Source: Halobacterium bonnevillei | GTDB lineage: Archaea; Halobacteriota; Halobacteria; Halobacteriales; Halobacteriaceae | NCBI RefSeq assembly: GCF_009831555.1 | Contig: NZ_WUUU01000001.1 | Span: 1-64,000 of the forward strand | Length of the DNA: 64,000 bases | Direction: 5' to 3' | Shown: positions 53,913 to 62,571 of the stretch, one piece after another | Layout: the number at the start of each line of letters is the position of its first letter | Position numbering within the stretch: the first letter of the stretch is position 1 | Made by a program: the position numbers and the translations under genes | The notes under the pieces: generated by a model | Database searches by the model: none | Told to the model about the DNA's origin: nothing | What the model saw: only the letters and a program-made list of their open reading frames with translations

Positions 53913-55943
53913 ATGACTGAACCACCCCACGATACTTGGCAAGCACTTGAATTCATTCGTGATCCGCGAGCATCGCGGCCGCGACACGCGAGCCCGCTGC
54001 ACAAAACCGTCGCCAACATCGTCCACGACGCCGTTCGAACGTACGATTGCGGGCCAATCACCTACCTCTCGCTCCCCGGGGTAACCCGGCAGCGAACGCT
54101 GCTGCGAGCTGGCTCACCACCCACAAACCCACCACCGCTGCAAGACATCAACACCAGTGACGTCACGCCCGAAACGCAGACGCTCGCCGCGCTCGCAGAC
54201 GCCGACACGGCCGACGACATCGGACTGGCTGTCGTTGCCGTCGAGACCACCCCGATTGGACGCACGGATGCGTTCACACAGCGACTACTCGCAGAAGAGC
54301 CGACCGCACCAGCGTCCTTCTCGACGACACCACCAGCACTCGCGCCCGTCCTCGAAGAAATCGATGGACAGCCCCACGCGTTCAGTGTCGTGGCCGAGGA
54401 GAGTCCGGCTGGCGATATCGAGGTCGCCGTCCGGCTCGTCGATTTCACGCCGTCAAGCCAGATCACGTCCCGTGACGCATTCGCCCAGACACACCCAGGG
54501 TCGCTGAGCGACACGATCGACGCCCCGGACCTGGTAACTAACTGGGAGCTCCCGGCGGAGAATGGGTGGACGCGACGGGTCGAAGACCGACACCGGGCTG
54601 ACCGCCCGGTGCTCCGGCAGACGATCCACTCACGGTACACCGACACCCCGACGAAGCAGGCGCTCACCGTGACCGCCTCCGCCCACGAGTACGCCCAACT
54701 GTGGACGCAGGCGCCAGCTGACCCGCTCGCCGAAGTGTACGAGCAGTACGGGGTGACCGGCCGACTCACCGCCGCCCCTGGCGAGCTGCCAGCGCTGTAT
54801 CCCGTCGTCAGCCGCCTGTATCCAGACTCCGTCTGGACCCACGTCGCTGGGCGAGCCCCCATCCAAGTAACACTCGTCACCCCCATAATGATCCCACACG
54901 GCCTGACCATGACCGACGCTGATCCGACCGCCCACGCCACGAAGAAGACCCCAGCGACGGATGGCGGGTCCGTGTCAGCGTTCGAGGGATCCGTGCGGCG
55001 GTGGTGTCTCGAGCGTGGCGAGACGCTAACAGCACGGCCATCATCCCCGCCCGGCGTTGCGTTCCAGCGGACTGCAGCTGATGGCACTCGGACGCTGGCG
55101 TACCTTTCGGCAGGGGACGCCCTCCAGCCTGGACGCCTCCTCGCAGCAGTCTGGCACGCCCACCACGAGGCTGGCACCGCCGGCGTCAGCGTGTTCGCGC
55201 CATCGCAGACGCGCGCCACGCAGGCGGCCACGATCCTCGGCCGGCCGTTCAAACCCACGCCACCGGAGACCCTGACAACGCTGTACCCCAAGCCAACACC
55301 ACTATCGTGTCAGAAGGGGGTCGCGGTCCGCTCCCGCGAACACCCCGTCGAACGGTGGGTTATAACGCCGGACAACGAACTTCGCTGTATCATCGATGGC
55401 ACGGTCGTCGCGAGCGCGCCACTGACAGCGCCGCTTGCAACAATCGCCGAGCAATTCGTCTGCGTTTCGACCGACGGTGAACCAGTAACCGTCACGCACC
55501 CAGACGGCACGACAACCGACGAACGCCGCGAGACAGTCAACAAGATGGCAACCCCGATTCAGGCGCCAGCACGCCCCGTCCATCTCGCAACCGGCCGTGA
55601 AACAGCAACCGTCTACGCCCAAGACGGCCCGAACTTTACAGACATCCGCCACCCCTCGACCACCAGCCCCCTCTCGAATCGCAGTCCCGATGACGTCGCG
55701 ACCGCGTTCTGGGAGACGTATACGATTCCCGACGACTCCGGGACACTCCACATGCAGACGACACTCCCCGAAGTCGTCTCCTACGCTCGCCACCAAAGCG
55801 ACCGACCACCGCGGCCCCCCGGCTGGATCCATCTCCAGCGACTCCACGACACCACCCCGCCGACGCGTCCCACCCAGTCACGAACCACAATCGACGGCCG
55901 AACACTCCGGTATACGCCACCCGCACGAAACAACCCCGACTGA
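53913..55943 (+). CDS. unknown large protein C of the accessory operon
   Basis: 676 residues from the ATG MTEPPHDTWQ; a longer frame overlaps protein B. It is Thr/Pro/Ala rich with no membrane segment. Residues ~359-442 (RRWCLERGETLTARPSSPPG, RTLAYLSAG, GTAGVSVFAPSQTRATQAAT) reproduce the module of protein A. Earlier parts (residues 30-60, CGPITYLSLPGVTRQRTLL) have no known match. It starts 100 bp after gene B. Its conserved length and intact frame argue for function, which is unknown. Confidence 0.58.
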   Translation: MTEPPHDTWQALEFIRDPRASRPRHASPLHKTVANIVHDAVRTYDCGPITYLSLPGVTRQRTLLRAGSPPTNPPPLQDINTSDVTPETQTLAALADADTADDIGLAVVAVETTPIGRTDAFTQRLLAEEPTAPASFSTTPPALAPVLEEIDGQPHAFSVVAEESPAGDIEVAVRLVDFTPSSQITSRDAFAQTHPGSLSDTIDAPDLVTNWELPAENGWTRRVEDRHRADRPVLRQTIHSRYTDTPTKQALTVTASAHEYAQLWTQAPADPLAEVYEQYGVTGRLTAAPGELPALYPVVSRLYPDSVWTHVAGRAPIQVTLVTPIMIPHGLTMTDADPTAHATKKTPATDGGSVSAFEGSVRRWCLERGETLTARPSSPPGVAFQRTAADGTRTLAYLSAGDALQPGRLLAAVWHAHHEAGTAGVSVFAPSQTRATQAATILGRPFKPTPPETLTTLYPKPTPLSCQKGVAVRSREHPVERWVITPDNELRCIIDGTVVASAPLTAPLATIAEQFVCVSTDGEPVTVTHPDGTTTDERRETVNKMATPIQAPARPVHLATGRETATVYAQDGPNFTDIRHPSTTSPLSNRSPDDVATAFWETYTIPDDSGTLHMQTTLPEVVSYARHQSDRPPRPPGWIHLQRLHDTTPPTRPTQSRTTIDGRTLRYTPPARNNPD

Positions 55944-56930
55944 ACACTCGTACACCTGATATTTTCTGGCAGCCACCCCAAAGCCGAATATACCAATACC
56001 ACCAACAGAACACCTCGAAAGAACACCTAAACAACAGATTATAAAAGTGATAATTACGCCATTCATACCAGTGTGCCGCCACGACGGAGTCTGTCCCCAA
56101 ATGCGGATTCAACCCTGAACCACTCCCACTATGACAGCCCAAGTACGGAGTTAGAAGGGGAGTGAAAGGGCGGTCTGAACGGGTGAACACCACCCCCCAG
56201 GAATCGGAGACGTATCGCTTCCCCGTCAGCCAATTAAGGGGGCTAACTCCCGACTGATAAGAACAACAAGAAGACCCCCCTAACACATGACCATCCGCCC
56301 AACACTCGCGTTACGCCAGGCCGGAGCCACCACCACCCAACCCTCAAAGTGACCCCCGACAGAAAAGACACACTCTCGACTGGCCAACCGAAACATACCA
56401 TGGAACACATACAATATGTAGGATAAGTAATACTATTGGAGATACTCCCCGCGATCACCAACACCTCAAACCGATACAAATATGACAGAATTATATAATT
56501 AATGAGCGGCTCAACATTTGGATTTCCCTGAGCGAACAGGCCGACTGAAAATCCAAGCAACCACGCCAAGGACCCACCCCACCTGAATGGACGGTTGGAA
56601 CTCTCGCCTCCGCGCCGGATTCCACTCACAACCCCACAATCGGGGCTTTCGTTCTAGTCTTTTTGTTCTTATCAGTCGTATCCTGGCCCCATTAACCTCC
56701 TACGTATGGGGATTTTGCCCAATACCCCCTACCCCACAAAGCCCCCCTCTTAACTAGGGTCCTAACTGCCCTCCAGCAAATTCGACTACAATCAGGGATT
56801 CAAAAATCATCGGGTCCACCGCCGTGGTATTGCGCTTGTTCCGCATGGAAGGCTTCGAGGACTGGAGCAGGCAGTCGAAATATACTGTGTGGTGTTGTCG
56901 GTGCCGGTGTGTTAGCTGATTGCAGGCGGT
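55944..56930. other. 1-kb non-coding region after the accessory operon
   Basis: A/T-rich patches (56030-56060, 56440-56510) alternate with C-runs (CCCCCC-type tracts around 56190-56280 and 56720-56750). No frame on either strand shows coding character; minus-strand open stretches are rich in Gly/Trp/Arg and look like shadows. No replication-origin repeats or RNA gene recognised. The final 60 bp precede the orphan right-end hairpin. Confidence 0.4.
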
Positions 56931-56995
56931 AAGCCCCCTTCCTCAAGGAGCAACGCAGGCCGAAGGCCGAGTAGCGCAGTAGGGAGGGGATACAC
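56931..56995 (+). repeat. solo tnpB right-end hairpin
   Basis: AAGCCCCCTTCCTCAAGGAG (56931-56950) pairs its CCCCCTTCCT with AGGGAGGGG at 56981-56989. An inner GGCCGAAGGCC hairpin lies at 56958-56968. This is the layout of the right end at 58446-58488, but no tnpB lies upstream. It is an orphan end placed directly before another tnpB unit in the same orientation. Confidence 0.55.
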
Positions 56996-57054
56996 CGCCG
57001 TCATCATCTTTCATACGCCTGCCTGTTGCTGGCCCACAGGCCCACGATCCGATA

Positions 57055-57062
57055 CGTTTATG
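57055..57062 (+). promoter_or_regulatory. TATA box for the DUF2080-tnpB pair
   Basis: CGTTTATG with its TTTAT core 27-31 bp before the ATG at 57088 gives a leaderless promoter for the small protein and the tnpB gene behind it. Confidence 0.5.
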
Positions 57063-57087
57063 TTGAAACAATGTGTAAACACTGGTG

Positions 57088-57228
57088 ATGGATAGACACG
57101 AAATTGAAGGCCACGAAGTCATTGAAGGCGAGGTGAAAGCCACCGGCAACGGCGCACACGTCCTCGTTCCTAAAGACTGGCGTGGCGCAGACGTGAAAAT
57201 CATCCGAACATCAGAACCAACTGAGTAA
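57088..57228 (+). CDS. DUF2080-type transposon-encoded microprotein
   Basis: 46 residues with KATGNGAHVLVPKDWRGADV, the core of the short transposon-associated family that often precedes tnpB in haloarchaea (DUF2080). The P-K-D-W-x-G segment is the most conserved part. It resembles half of an AbrB-type swapped hairpin, so DNA binding or antitoxin-like control of tnpB is a reasonable guess. The tnpB start follows after 3 bp. Confidence 0.78.
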   Translation: MDRHEIEGHEVIEGEVKATGNGAHVLVPKDWRGADVKIIRTSEPTE

Positions 57229-57231
57229 CCA

Positions 57232-58491
57232 ATGCATTACGCCTACAGGTTCCGGCTCAAGCCAACTGCTGACCAGCGTGAGCTGTTGGATTACCACCGA
57301 GACACCTGTAGGCAACTCTACAACCACGCTCTCACCGAGTTTAACAAGATTCCCGAATCGGCGGGAACACTCAATCAACGGGTGCGGCAAGTCCGCGGCC
57401 AACTCACCGACCTCAAAGACTGGTGGGACGAGTTGAACGACCTGTACTCGACGGTCGCACAGGCCACAGTCATGCGGATTGAAGACAGTGTCACAGCACT
57501 GTCTGAACTGAAAGAGAAGGGCTACAACGTCGGCAGTCTCAACTGGAAGGCACCCAGAGATTTCCGCAGTTTCACCTACGTCCAGTCTGGCTTCGAGTTC
57601 GACAAGAAGAACGGTCAGACTGTGCTCTCGTTGTCGAAACTCGCGGATATTCCCATTGAGTGCCACCGACAAATCCCCGACGATGAGACGGTGAAAGAAG
57701 TCACGCTCAAGAAAGAACCGACCGGGGAGTGGTATGCCTCCCTCGCCGTCGACGACAAAGAGGAACCGTCCAAACCGTCGCTGGCGGAGATCAACGACGA
57801 CGACATGGTTGGCATCGACGTGGGTATTCTGAAGTATGCCCACGACACTGACGGCACGGCAGTTGGGTCACTCGACCTCGTGGACGAACGCGATAGGCTC
57901 GAACGAGAGCAACGGAACCTCTCGCGCAAAGAGCATAGGTCGAACAACTGGGAGAAACAACGTCGGCGTGTTGCCGAGTGCCACCAGGAAATCAAACGCA
58001 AGCGGCGTGACTTCCTGCACAAACTCTCGAACTACTATGCTCGGGAGTACGACCTGGTGGCCGTCGAAGACCTTGACGTGAAGGGAATGCTGGCATCGCC
58101 GGGCAATAGCCGCAACACGGCGTCTGCGGCGTGGAACACCTTCACCGATTTGCTCGAATACAAATGCAAGCGTGAAGGCACACATTTCGTGGAGGTTGAC
58201 CCAGAAGGCACGACCAAGGAATGTGCGTCCTGTGGCGTCAAGACAGACAAACCGCTCTGGGTGCGTGAACATTCCTGTCCTGCCTGTGGCTTTGAAGCGG
58301 ACAGAGATGAAAACGCAGCGTGGAACATTCTTTCTCGCGGCCTCACCGACCTAGGAGTGGGTCACTCCGAAGGAACGCCTGTGGAGACTGCGCTCCCTAC
58401 GGGAACTGCGGTTGTTCCTGCAAAGCGCGTCTTGGAAGCAGGAAGCCCCTGCCTCAAGGAGCCGCCCAAGGCGGCGAGTAGGCAGGGGTAG
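57232..58491 (+). CDS. tnpB: TnpB-type RNA-guided nuclease
   Basis: 419 residues. RuvC catalytic residues are D196 in GIDVGILKYA, E279 in VAVEDLDVKG and D359 in ADRDENAAWN. The zinc ribbon is CASC…CPAC. N-terminal YRFRLKPTADQRELL and RQLYNHAL are the usual start. It looks complete and active. With the DUF2080 gene and right-end hairpin it forms a tnpA-less transposon. It is related to the protein at 59806, sharing GYNVGxL, EVTxKKExTGEW and VREHSCPACGF. Confidence 0.92.
   Translation: MHYAYRFRLKPTADQRELLDYHRDTCRQLYNHALTEFNKIPESAGTLNQRVRQVRGQLTDLKDWWDELNDLYSTVAQATVMRIEDSVTALSELKEKGYNVGSLNWKAPRDFRSFTYVQSGFEFDKKNGQTVLSLSKLADIPIECHRQIPDDETVKEVTLKKEPTGEWYASLAVDDKEEPSKPSLAEINDDDMVGIDVGILKYAHDTDGTAVGSLDLVDERDRLEREQRNLSRKEHRSNNWEKQRRRVAECHQEIKRKRRDFLHKLSNYYAREYDLVAVEDLDVKGMLASPGNSRNTASAAWNTFTDLLEYKCKREGTHFVEVDPEGTTKECASCGVKTDKPLWVREHSCPACGFEADRDENAAWNILSRGLTDLGVGHSEGTPVETALPTGTAVVPAKRVLEAGSPCLKEPPKAASRQG
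58446..58488 (+). ncRNA. right-end hairpin / likely ωRNA 3' scaffold of the 57232 tnpB
   Basis: CCCCTGCC (58446-58453) pairs with GGCAGGGG (58481-58488) around an inner GCCGCCCAAGGCGGC hairpin. It overlaps the last codons and stop of tnpB, as expected for the RNA that guides the nuclease. The guide would be read from about 58492-58510, immediately outside the element. The RNA is inferred from layout. Confidence 0.5.
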
Positions 58492-58535
58492 TTCACCCCG
58501 AAACGGCTATACGTACTCCCACCTAATGTGGGAAT

Positions 58536-58820
58536 ATGGTGAAGGTGGATTCGAAAGGACGAATCGTCCTCCCGCAGGAACTACGTGAACAACTCGATAT
58601 CACGCCTGGAACAGAAGTCGACATCCACGAAGAAGACGGCAAAGCAGTCGTCGAACCCGAAGACAACCCCCGTGAAATCCTCGACCGAATGACAGAGCTC
58701 ATCGAGGAAACAGCCTCAGAGACTGGGGAGACAACGCCACTTGCCGACGGCGTCGACCCAATCGCCGACAAACACCGAACTGCCGTACGGAAGGCCGCAA
58801 ACAACGCCAGCGATGAGTGA
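58536..58820 (+). CDS. AbrB-family antitoxin
   Basis: 94 residues. The N-terminal 45 residues (VKVDSKGRIVLPQELREQLD, ITPGTEVDIHEEDGKAVVE) are a canonical AbrB/MazE swapped-hairpin DNA-binding domain. The acidic C-terminal helix region would bind the toxin. It overlaps the PIN-domain gene by 8 bp, the usual VapB-VapC arrangement, and probably autorepresses the pair. The gene sits directly behind the tnpB right end, so the promoter may lie in the transposon edge. Confidence 0.85.
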   Translation: MVKVDSKGRIVLPQELREQLDITPGTEVDIHEEDGKAVVEPEDNPREILDRMTELIEETASETGETTPLADGVDPIADKHRTAVRKAANNASDE

Positions 58821-59280
58821 CGCTGGCGGGCCGTATCTCTTCGATGTTGGTGTCATCGCCCTCGCACACACAAAAGCACCAGGCCGCGAGTCTGCGCTTT
58901 CGTATGTTCGTGACGGGATTGCTGGCAACATCGATGCTGTTGTTCCCTATCCTGCAGTGTTTGGCGCACATACTGTCCTCACGACGTACTACGGACGATC
59001 AAATGCCGATGCATCCCGACTCCTAGAAAATTTCACTGACGCAAAGCGAATCCACTGGCACGATGGCCCCTCTGAAGGCACCGTTTCTGGCGCGTTTGCA
59101 AACGCCAGTCAAGCAAACGTTGATGGCTGGGATGGCTACTATGCACAAGTCGCTATCGAGGAAGGAGTGAATACAGTGTTAACAATTGATGACGACTTCG
59201 AACGGTTCGACGAATTCGAAACCGAAATCATTCTCTCAACCAACGAATTCCGCCGACTAAATACGTTCCTCGAAAACTGA
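58813..59280 (+). CDS. PIN-domain toxin (VapC-like)
   Basis: 155 residues from the ATG MSDAGGPYLFD. The first acidic residue is in LFDVGVIALAH, and the C-terminal pair is seen in VLTIDDDFERFD. The usual Glu of the second motif is not obvious (PYPAVFGAHTVL). PIN toxins cleave tRNA or mRNA. The 8-bp overlap with the AbrB gene supports a toxin-antitoxin unit. Confidence 0.8.
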   Translation: MSDAGGPYLFDVGVIALAHTKAPGRESALSYVRDGIAGNIDAVVPYPAVFGAHTVLTTYYGRSNADASRLLENFTDAKRIHWHDGPSEGTVSGAFANASQANVDGWDGYYAQVAIEEGVNTVLTIDDDFERFDEFETEIILSTNEFRRLNTFLEN

Positions 59281-59527
59281 CCGCTTCCATTCGAAAGGCA
59301 CTGTGCGAGCGAGCCGCCGTCGACGCCGACGGCTTCCCTGGTAGCCCGCGTCTGGGGTTTCTGAGATTTCGGGCAGATCTATCTTGACCTGAAACCAATT
59401 GCACAGCCCATCTATCTCTTTTTCAAGACAGGACCCCATCTTTCAGCGCTTATTGACCTCCTCGTCCGCGTGAACGCGGAGGAATCCCACCACGGGATTT
59501 CAGGCCGAGTGTAGCGGCCTGTTGGTT

Positions 59528-59700
59528 TCAAGACGCATACGTTCCAAGCGTCGTCTGCTGGTTTTCAGCATCGGCTTGGCTGTCTTGTGGCCCGGTCAAA
59601 GAGGCCCCATCCGTAGCCGAGTCATCGTCACCGGCCTTCTGCCGGGAAGTCCGGTCGCTTTGGCGGTGACTCTCTCCACTACGGTAGCGGTCTGCAATGT
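59528..59700 (-). pseudogene. tnpB C-terminal relic
   Basis: The minus strand reads INIADRYRSGESHRQSDRT, then GASLTGPQDSQADAENQ to a stop at 59528. The N-I-A-D-R start corresponds to the region just after the third RuvC Asp of haloarchaeal TnpB, and the T-G-P-Q-D tail recurs at 61535-61690. Everything upstream is lost at the hairpin at 59723. Confidence 0.5.
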
Positions 59701-59722
59701 TTATCGGCGGACAAGGCGAATA

Positions 59723-59743
59723 CCCCGAGGCTTGACCTCGGGG
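59723..59743. repeat. palindromic hairpin CCCCGAGG-CTTGA-CCTCGGGG
   Basis: A perfect 8-bp stem with a five-base loop (59723-59730 with 59736-59743). The same hairpin type, with the stem order swapped (CCTCGGGG-CTTGA-CCCCGAGG), ends the tnpB at 59806 (61035-61055). Thus the tnpB gene is bracketed by two matching right-end-like hairpins about 1.3 kb apart. Confidence 0.6.
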
Positions 59744-59805
59744 ATGAAGCCGACACGCAGTGATACAAACCATTAAGTGAACACATCGCTAATCAAGGGA
59801 CAGCG

Positions 59806-61047
59806 ATGGAACACAGTCACCGCTACCACGCCTACCCAACAGGAGAGGTAGCGGAGCGACTGGAACGCCATCTGAACGTTCATCGCCAACTCTACAACCA
59901 CGTCCGCTGGGACTACACGAACAGCTCCGAGGACGACAAGCCGAGTGAGTACGACCAGAACAACAAACTCCCCGGGTGGAAACGCAAGTGGCCCGTCTTT
60001 AGTGAACTGCACTCGAAGGCCGCTCAAGCCACTGTTGCACGCTTCCACCGGAACCTCTCGAACCTTCGCAAGAAGAAAGAGAAAGGGTACAACGTTGGTC
60101 GGCTCAAACGGCAATCACCCACCGAGTACCGAAGCGTGACGTACAACCAGTCCGGTTTCGACCTCGATGAAAAGAGGGGGCGCGACAAGTACGTATACGT
60201 TCGCTTCAGCAAAATCGGCTGGGTGAAAATCCGTTACCATCGCCCGATTCCCGACTACGCTTCCATCAAGGAAGTCACGTTCAAGAAGGAGACAACTGGT
60301 GAGTGGTTCGTCTCCTTCGGCCTCGAAACCAACGACTCAGACCTGCCCGAGAAACCCGATGTGGAGTCGCTCAACGCGAGCAACAGCGTGGGTATTGACC
60401 TCGGCATCCAGAACTACATCCACACGAGCGACGGCAAGACCGTGGACTGGCTCGACTTCGAAGACGAATTCGACCGTCTTCGCCGTGAACAGCGCAAGTT
60501 GTCGCGGAAGGAGAAAGCGTCGAACAACTACGAGAAGCAACGCCGGGAAGTGGCGAAGGTCAACCGTCACATTCGGCGGAAGGTGCTGGACTATCAGCAC
60601 AAGATAACGACGTGGCTGGTCCGCGAGTACGACGCTGTATTCGTTGAGGACTTGAATGTGAAGGGGATGCTGGAACAGTCGCATAACGCTCGCAACAAAC
60701 AGGACGCGGCCTGGCGACAGTTCATCACCCTACTCGAATACAAGGCCGACCTGTACGGCTGTCACGTCAAGCAGGTCGAAGCGCGAGGCACTACCAAAGA
60801 GTGTGCATCGTGCGGTGTGGAGACGGCGAAACCCATCTGGGTCAGAGAACACTCCTGTCCAGCGTGTGGATTCAAGACGGACAGAGACGCGAATGCGGCG
60901 ATGAACGTCCTGCAACGCGGCTTTTCTGAGTTAGGGCTGGGATGGCCCGAAGACACGCCTGTGGAGACTGTGACCGCTACGGACACGACTCAGTTTGAGT
61001 CTGTGTCTGCAAGTCACGTCGTAGAAACGGGAAGCCTCGGGGCTTGA
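59806..61047 (+). CDS. tnpB: TnpB-type RNA-guided nuclease
   Basis: 413 residues. RuvC residues are D198 in GIDLGIQNYI, E281 in VFVEDLNVKG and D361 in TDRDANAAMN, with the zinc ribbon CASC…CPAC. It starts YRYHAYPTGEVAERLE with the RQLYNHVRWDY box. It appears functional. No tnpA or DUF2080 gene adjoins. Its 3' end overlaps, tail to tail, a fragment of an opposite-strand tnpB, with the hairpin at 61035-61055 common to both. Confidence 0.9.
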   Translation: MEHSHRYHAYPTGEVAERLERHLNVHRQLYNHVRWDYTNSSEDDKPSEYDQNNKLPGWKRKWPVFSELHSKAAQATVARFHRNLSNLRKKKEKGYNVGRLKRQSPTEYRSVTYNQSGFDLDEKRGRDKYVYVRFSKIGWVKIRYHRPIPDYASIKEVTFKKETTGEWFVSFGLETNDSDLPEKPDVESLNASNSVGIDLGIQNYIHTSDGKTVDWLDFEDEFDRLRREQRKLSRKEKASNNYEKQRREVAKVNRHIRRKVLDYQHKITTWLVREYDAVFVEDLNVKGMLEQSHNARNKQDAAWRQFITLLEYKADLYGCHVKQVEARGTTKECASCGVETAKPIWVREHSCPACGFKTDRDANAAMNVLQRGFSELGLGWPEDTPVETVTATDTTQFESVSASHVVETGSLGA

Positions 61048-61536
61048 CCCCGAGGCGATTCACCGCCCCATTCACATCGGCTTGATACTCACCGAGCCAG
61101 CAGTCGTCGTTCGAGCATCTGAACGTCGCCTGTCGTGGCCGGTAGCCGTGTTCACCGCAGGCGTGGCACGCTTTCGACGTGTTCCGGGGATTCACCGTCT
61201 CGACGGAAATCCCCTTCTCGACGGCCTTGTAGCGAATCTGTGCGTGGAGCTTGGCAAAGCCCCACCCGTGCAACCGCCGATTCATGTACTCGCCGTAGTC
61301 CATGTTCTCGCGGATGTACGTCAGGTCTTCCAGCACCAGCACTGGGTTCTCGACGGATTCGGCGTACTCCACGACCTCGCGGGTCACACGGTGGAGCACA
61401 TCGTCAATCTGGTTCCACAGTGCGTCACCGTAGGACTCTGCGATTTGTTCACTGCCGCGCTGCTGAAGCCGTCTCTTGGCGGTGAAGTAGGTTTTGCGGA
61501 GCCGACGAACGGCCTTGCCGTCGTCGGCCCACAGTC
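60977..61536 (-). pseudogene. N-terminally truncated tnpB
   Basis: The minus strand from 61536 reads WADDGKAVRRLRKTYFTAKR, then LVLEDLTYIRENMDY with the second RuvC Glu, CHACGEHGY…CSNDDC as zinc ribbon, and EYQADVNGAVNRLG with the third Asp. The first ~200 residues including the first Asp are missing; a stop precedes WADD. The final ~25 codons run into the opposite tnpB and are not native. It belongs to the same subfamily as the 44801 protein (EDLTxIR, ADYN/ADVN). Confidence 0.78.
61035..61055. repeat. palindromic hairpin shared by two convergent tnpB ends
   Basis: CCTCGGGG (61035-61042) pairs perfectly with CCCCGAGG (61048-61055) over loop CTTGA. Because it is a palindrome it can serve as right-end/ωRNA hairpin for the plus-strand tnpB and for the minus-strand tnpB fragment. 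Compare the swapped version at 59723. Confidence 0.55.
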
Positions 61537-61690
61537 AGGGGCGAACCGGAGAACCCGGCCTGCTGCCGGTCGGTTTCAGGACTGGCTCTCCCGAGGTCGG
61601 CGGGGCGGGTTTCGACCCTCGCTCGGGAGCGTCCTGTGGCCCTGTCACGGGGGCGCCCATCCACCGGGAAGTCATTGCCCCGCGGTTTCT
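61537..61690 (-). pseudogene. tnpB C-terminal tail relic
   Basis: Minus-strand NRGAMTSRWMGAPVTGPQDA followed by ERGSKPAPPTSGEPVLKPTG and a stop near 61535. The G-A-x-x-T-G-P-Q-D segment matches the relic at 59528. No catalytic part remains. It is fused at about 61700 to unrelated sequence from a small-protein gene. Confidence 0.45.
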
Positions 61691-61734
61691 CGACGCGGCT
61701 CTCTTTCGCGGTTTGAAGATAGTAGCACGGCGCT

Positions 61735-61800
61735 TACGCGATTCACCGACCAACCAAGGACGCGTCGCCGTATCCGCTTTGTCCCTTTTCAACGTCGCCG
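61735..61800 (+). pseudogene. fragment of the small protein encoded at 62762
   Basis: Plus-strand RFTDQPRTRRRIRFVP matches EFTDQSGTRRRIRFVP in the intact gene at 62762-63055, with DNA similarity over about 50 bp. It has neither start nor end. It shows that the small gene was duplicated, or its locus broken by the transposon relics next to it. Confidence 0.6.
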
Positions 61801-61803
61801 TCG

Positions 61804-62190
61804 TCACTCATCGGTGCGGGGTTCCAACGAGAGACGTTCAGCATCGGCATCCTCGTACGCTTTGTCTGACGAGAAGAGCGCCAGGCCCCGCGTGTCGGCA
61901 ATTGCAGCGTGGAATGAATCGAATGGCGTCATCCCGTCCTCGAAGTACGTGACCGCTTTCAAGACGACCTGCTTCTCGTCCTCACTGCCAACCGGGATGA
62001 CCTCCAGAAGGTTGGCGAACAAGCGGACGTAGTCGAACTGGTTGCGGTCCAGAACAATGAGCATCTCCAAGTACGCGAATGGCGAGGTGACAACTTCCCG
62101 CTCATCGAGGACGTCTTCGGCGCGCTCCTGAAGCCAGTCGTCTTCTTTGGCGATAGCGAGGAGGAAGTCGGTCTCAACGAAGACTGTCAT
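61804..62190 (-). CDS. PIN-domain toxin (VapC-like)
   Basis: 128 residues. Acidic site residues are D8 in FVETDFLL, the Glu of AYLEML, Asp in MTPFDSFHAAIA and Asp in LFSSDKAYED: all four expected positions. It would act as an RNase toxin. It overlaps the AbrB antitoxin gene by 4 bp. It is a different subfamily from the PIN protein at 58813, so this is a separate toxin-antitoxin pair. Confidence 0.88.
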   Translation of the reverse strand: MTVFVETDFLLAIAKEDDWLQERAEDVLDEREVVTSPFAYLEMLIVLDRNQFDYVRLFANLLEVIPVGSEDEKQVVLKAVTYFEDGMTPFDSFHAAIADTRGLALFSSDKAYEDADAERLSLEPRTDE

Positions 62191-62462
62191 TCAGCCGCGT
62201 CCCTCGCGTCTCGTTTCGCCTGTTCTAGGTCCGCTTCAGCTTCCTGTTTCGCTCGCTGGAGCGCTTCCGCCCGCAGCTCTTCTCTCGATTCCCCCTCCAG
62301 TGAGTCCCCGATTTCATCCCGGACGGCCTCCAGCGGGTTCTCCTCAATCGGAATGAGTTCGATCCGATCCTCGTATTCGATTACGTGGAACCGCTCGCCG
62401 TACTTGTCTCGGAGTTCTGCTGGGAGGTAGAGGCGTCCATGAGAGTCTGTTTCGACAGACAT
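62187..62462 (-). CDS. AbrB-family antitoxin
   Basis: 91 residues. The N-terminal ETDSHGRLYLPAELRDKYG and FHVIEYEDRIELIPIEE form the AbrB fold. A long charged helix follows (REELRAEALQRAKQEAEADL), which would bind the PIN toxin. First gene of the pair and presumably autorepressing. Confidence 0.87.
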   Translation of the reverse strand: MSVETDSHGRLYLPAELRDKYGERFHVIEYEDRIELIPIEENPLEAVRDEIGDSLEGESREELRAEALQRAKQEAEADLEQAKRDARDAAE

Positions 62463-62571
62463 GCGATTCTATTAGTATGGCATAAACAAAGATGTTTTCC
62501 CAAAAAATGAATGTTCCACCCATAGAGCAATCAGTATCAGTCCGATATTCAGGACGAACAGATGTTAGGTA

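Noticed and set aside
54062-55291. 409-codon minus-strand open frame
   Set aside because: Ser/Arg/Thr/Val-rich low-complexity translation antisense to protein C; shadow of high-GC coding DNA.
55636-56286. 216-codon minus-strand open frame
   Set aside because: Gly/Trp/Arg/Ser-rich, no family features, half of it antisense to protein C.
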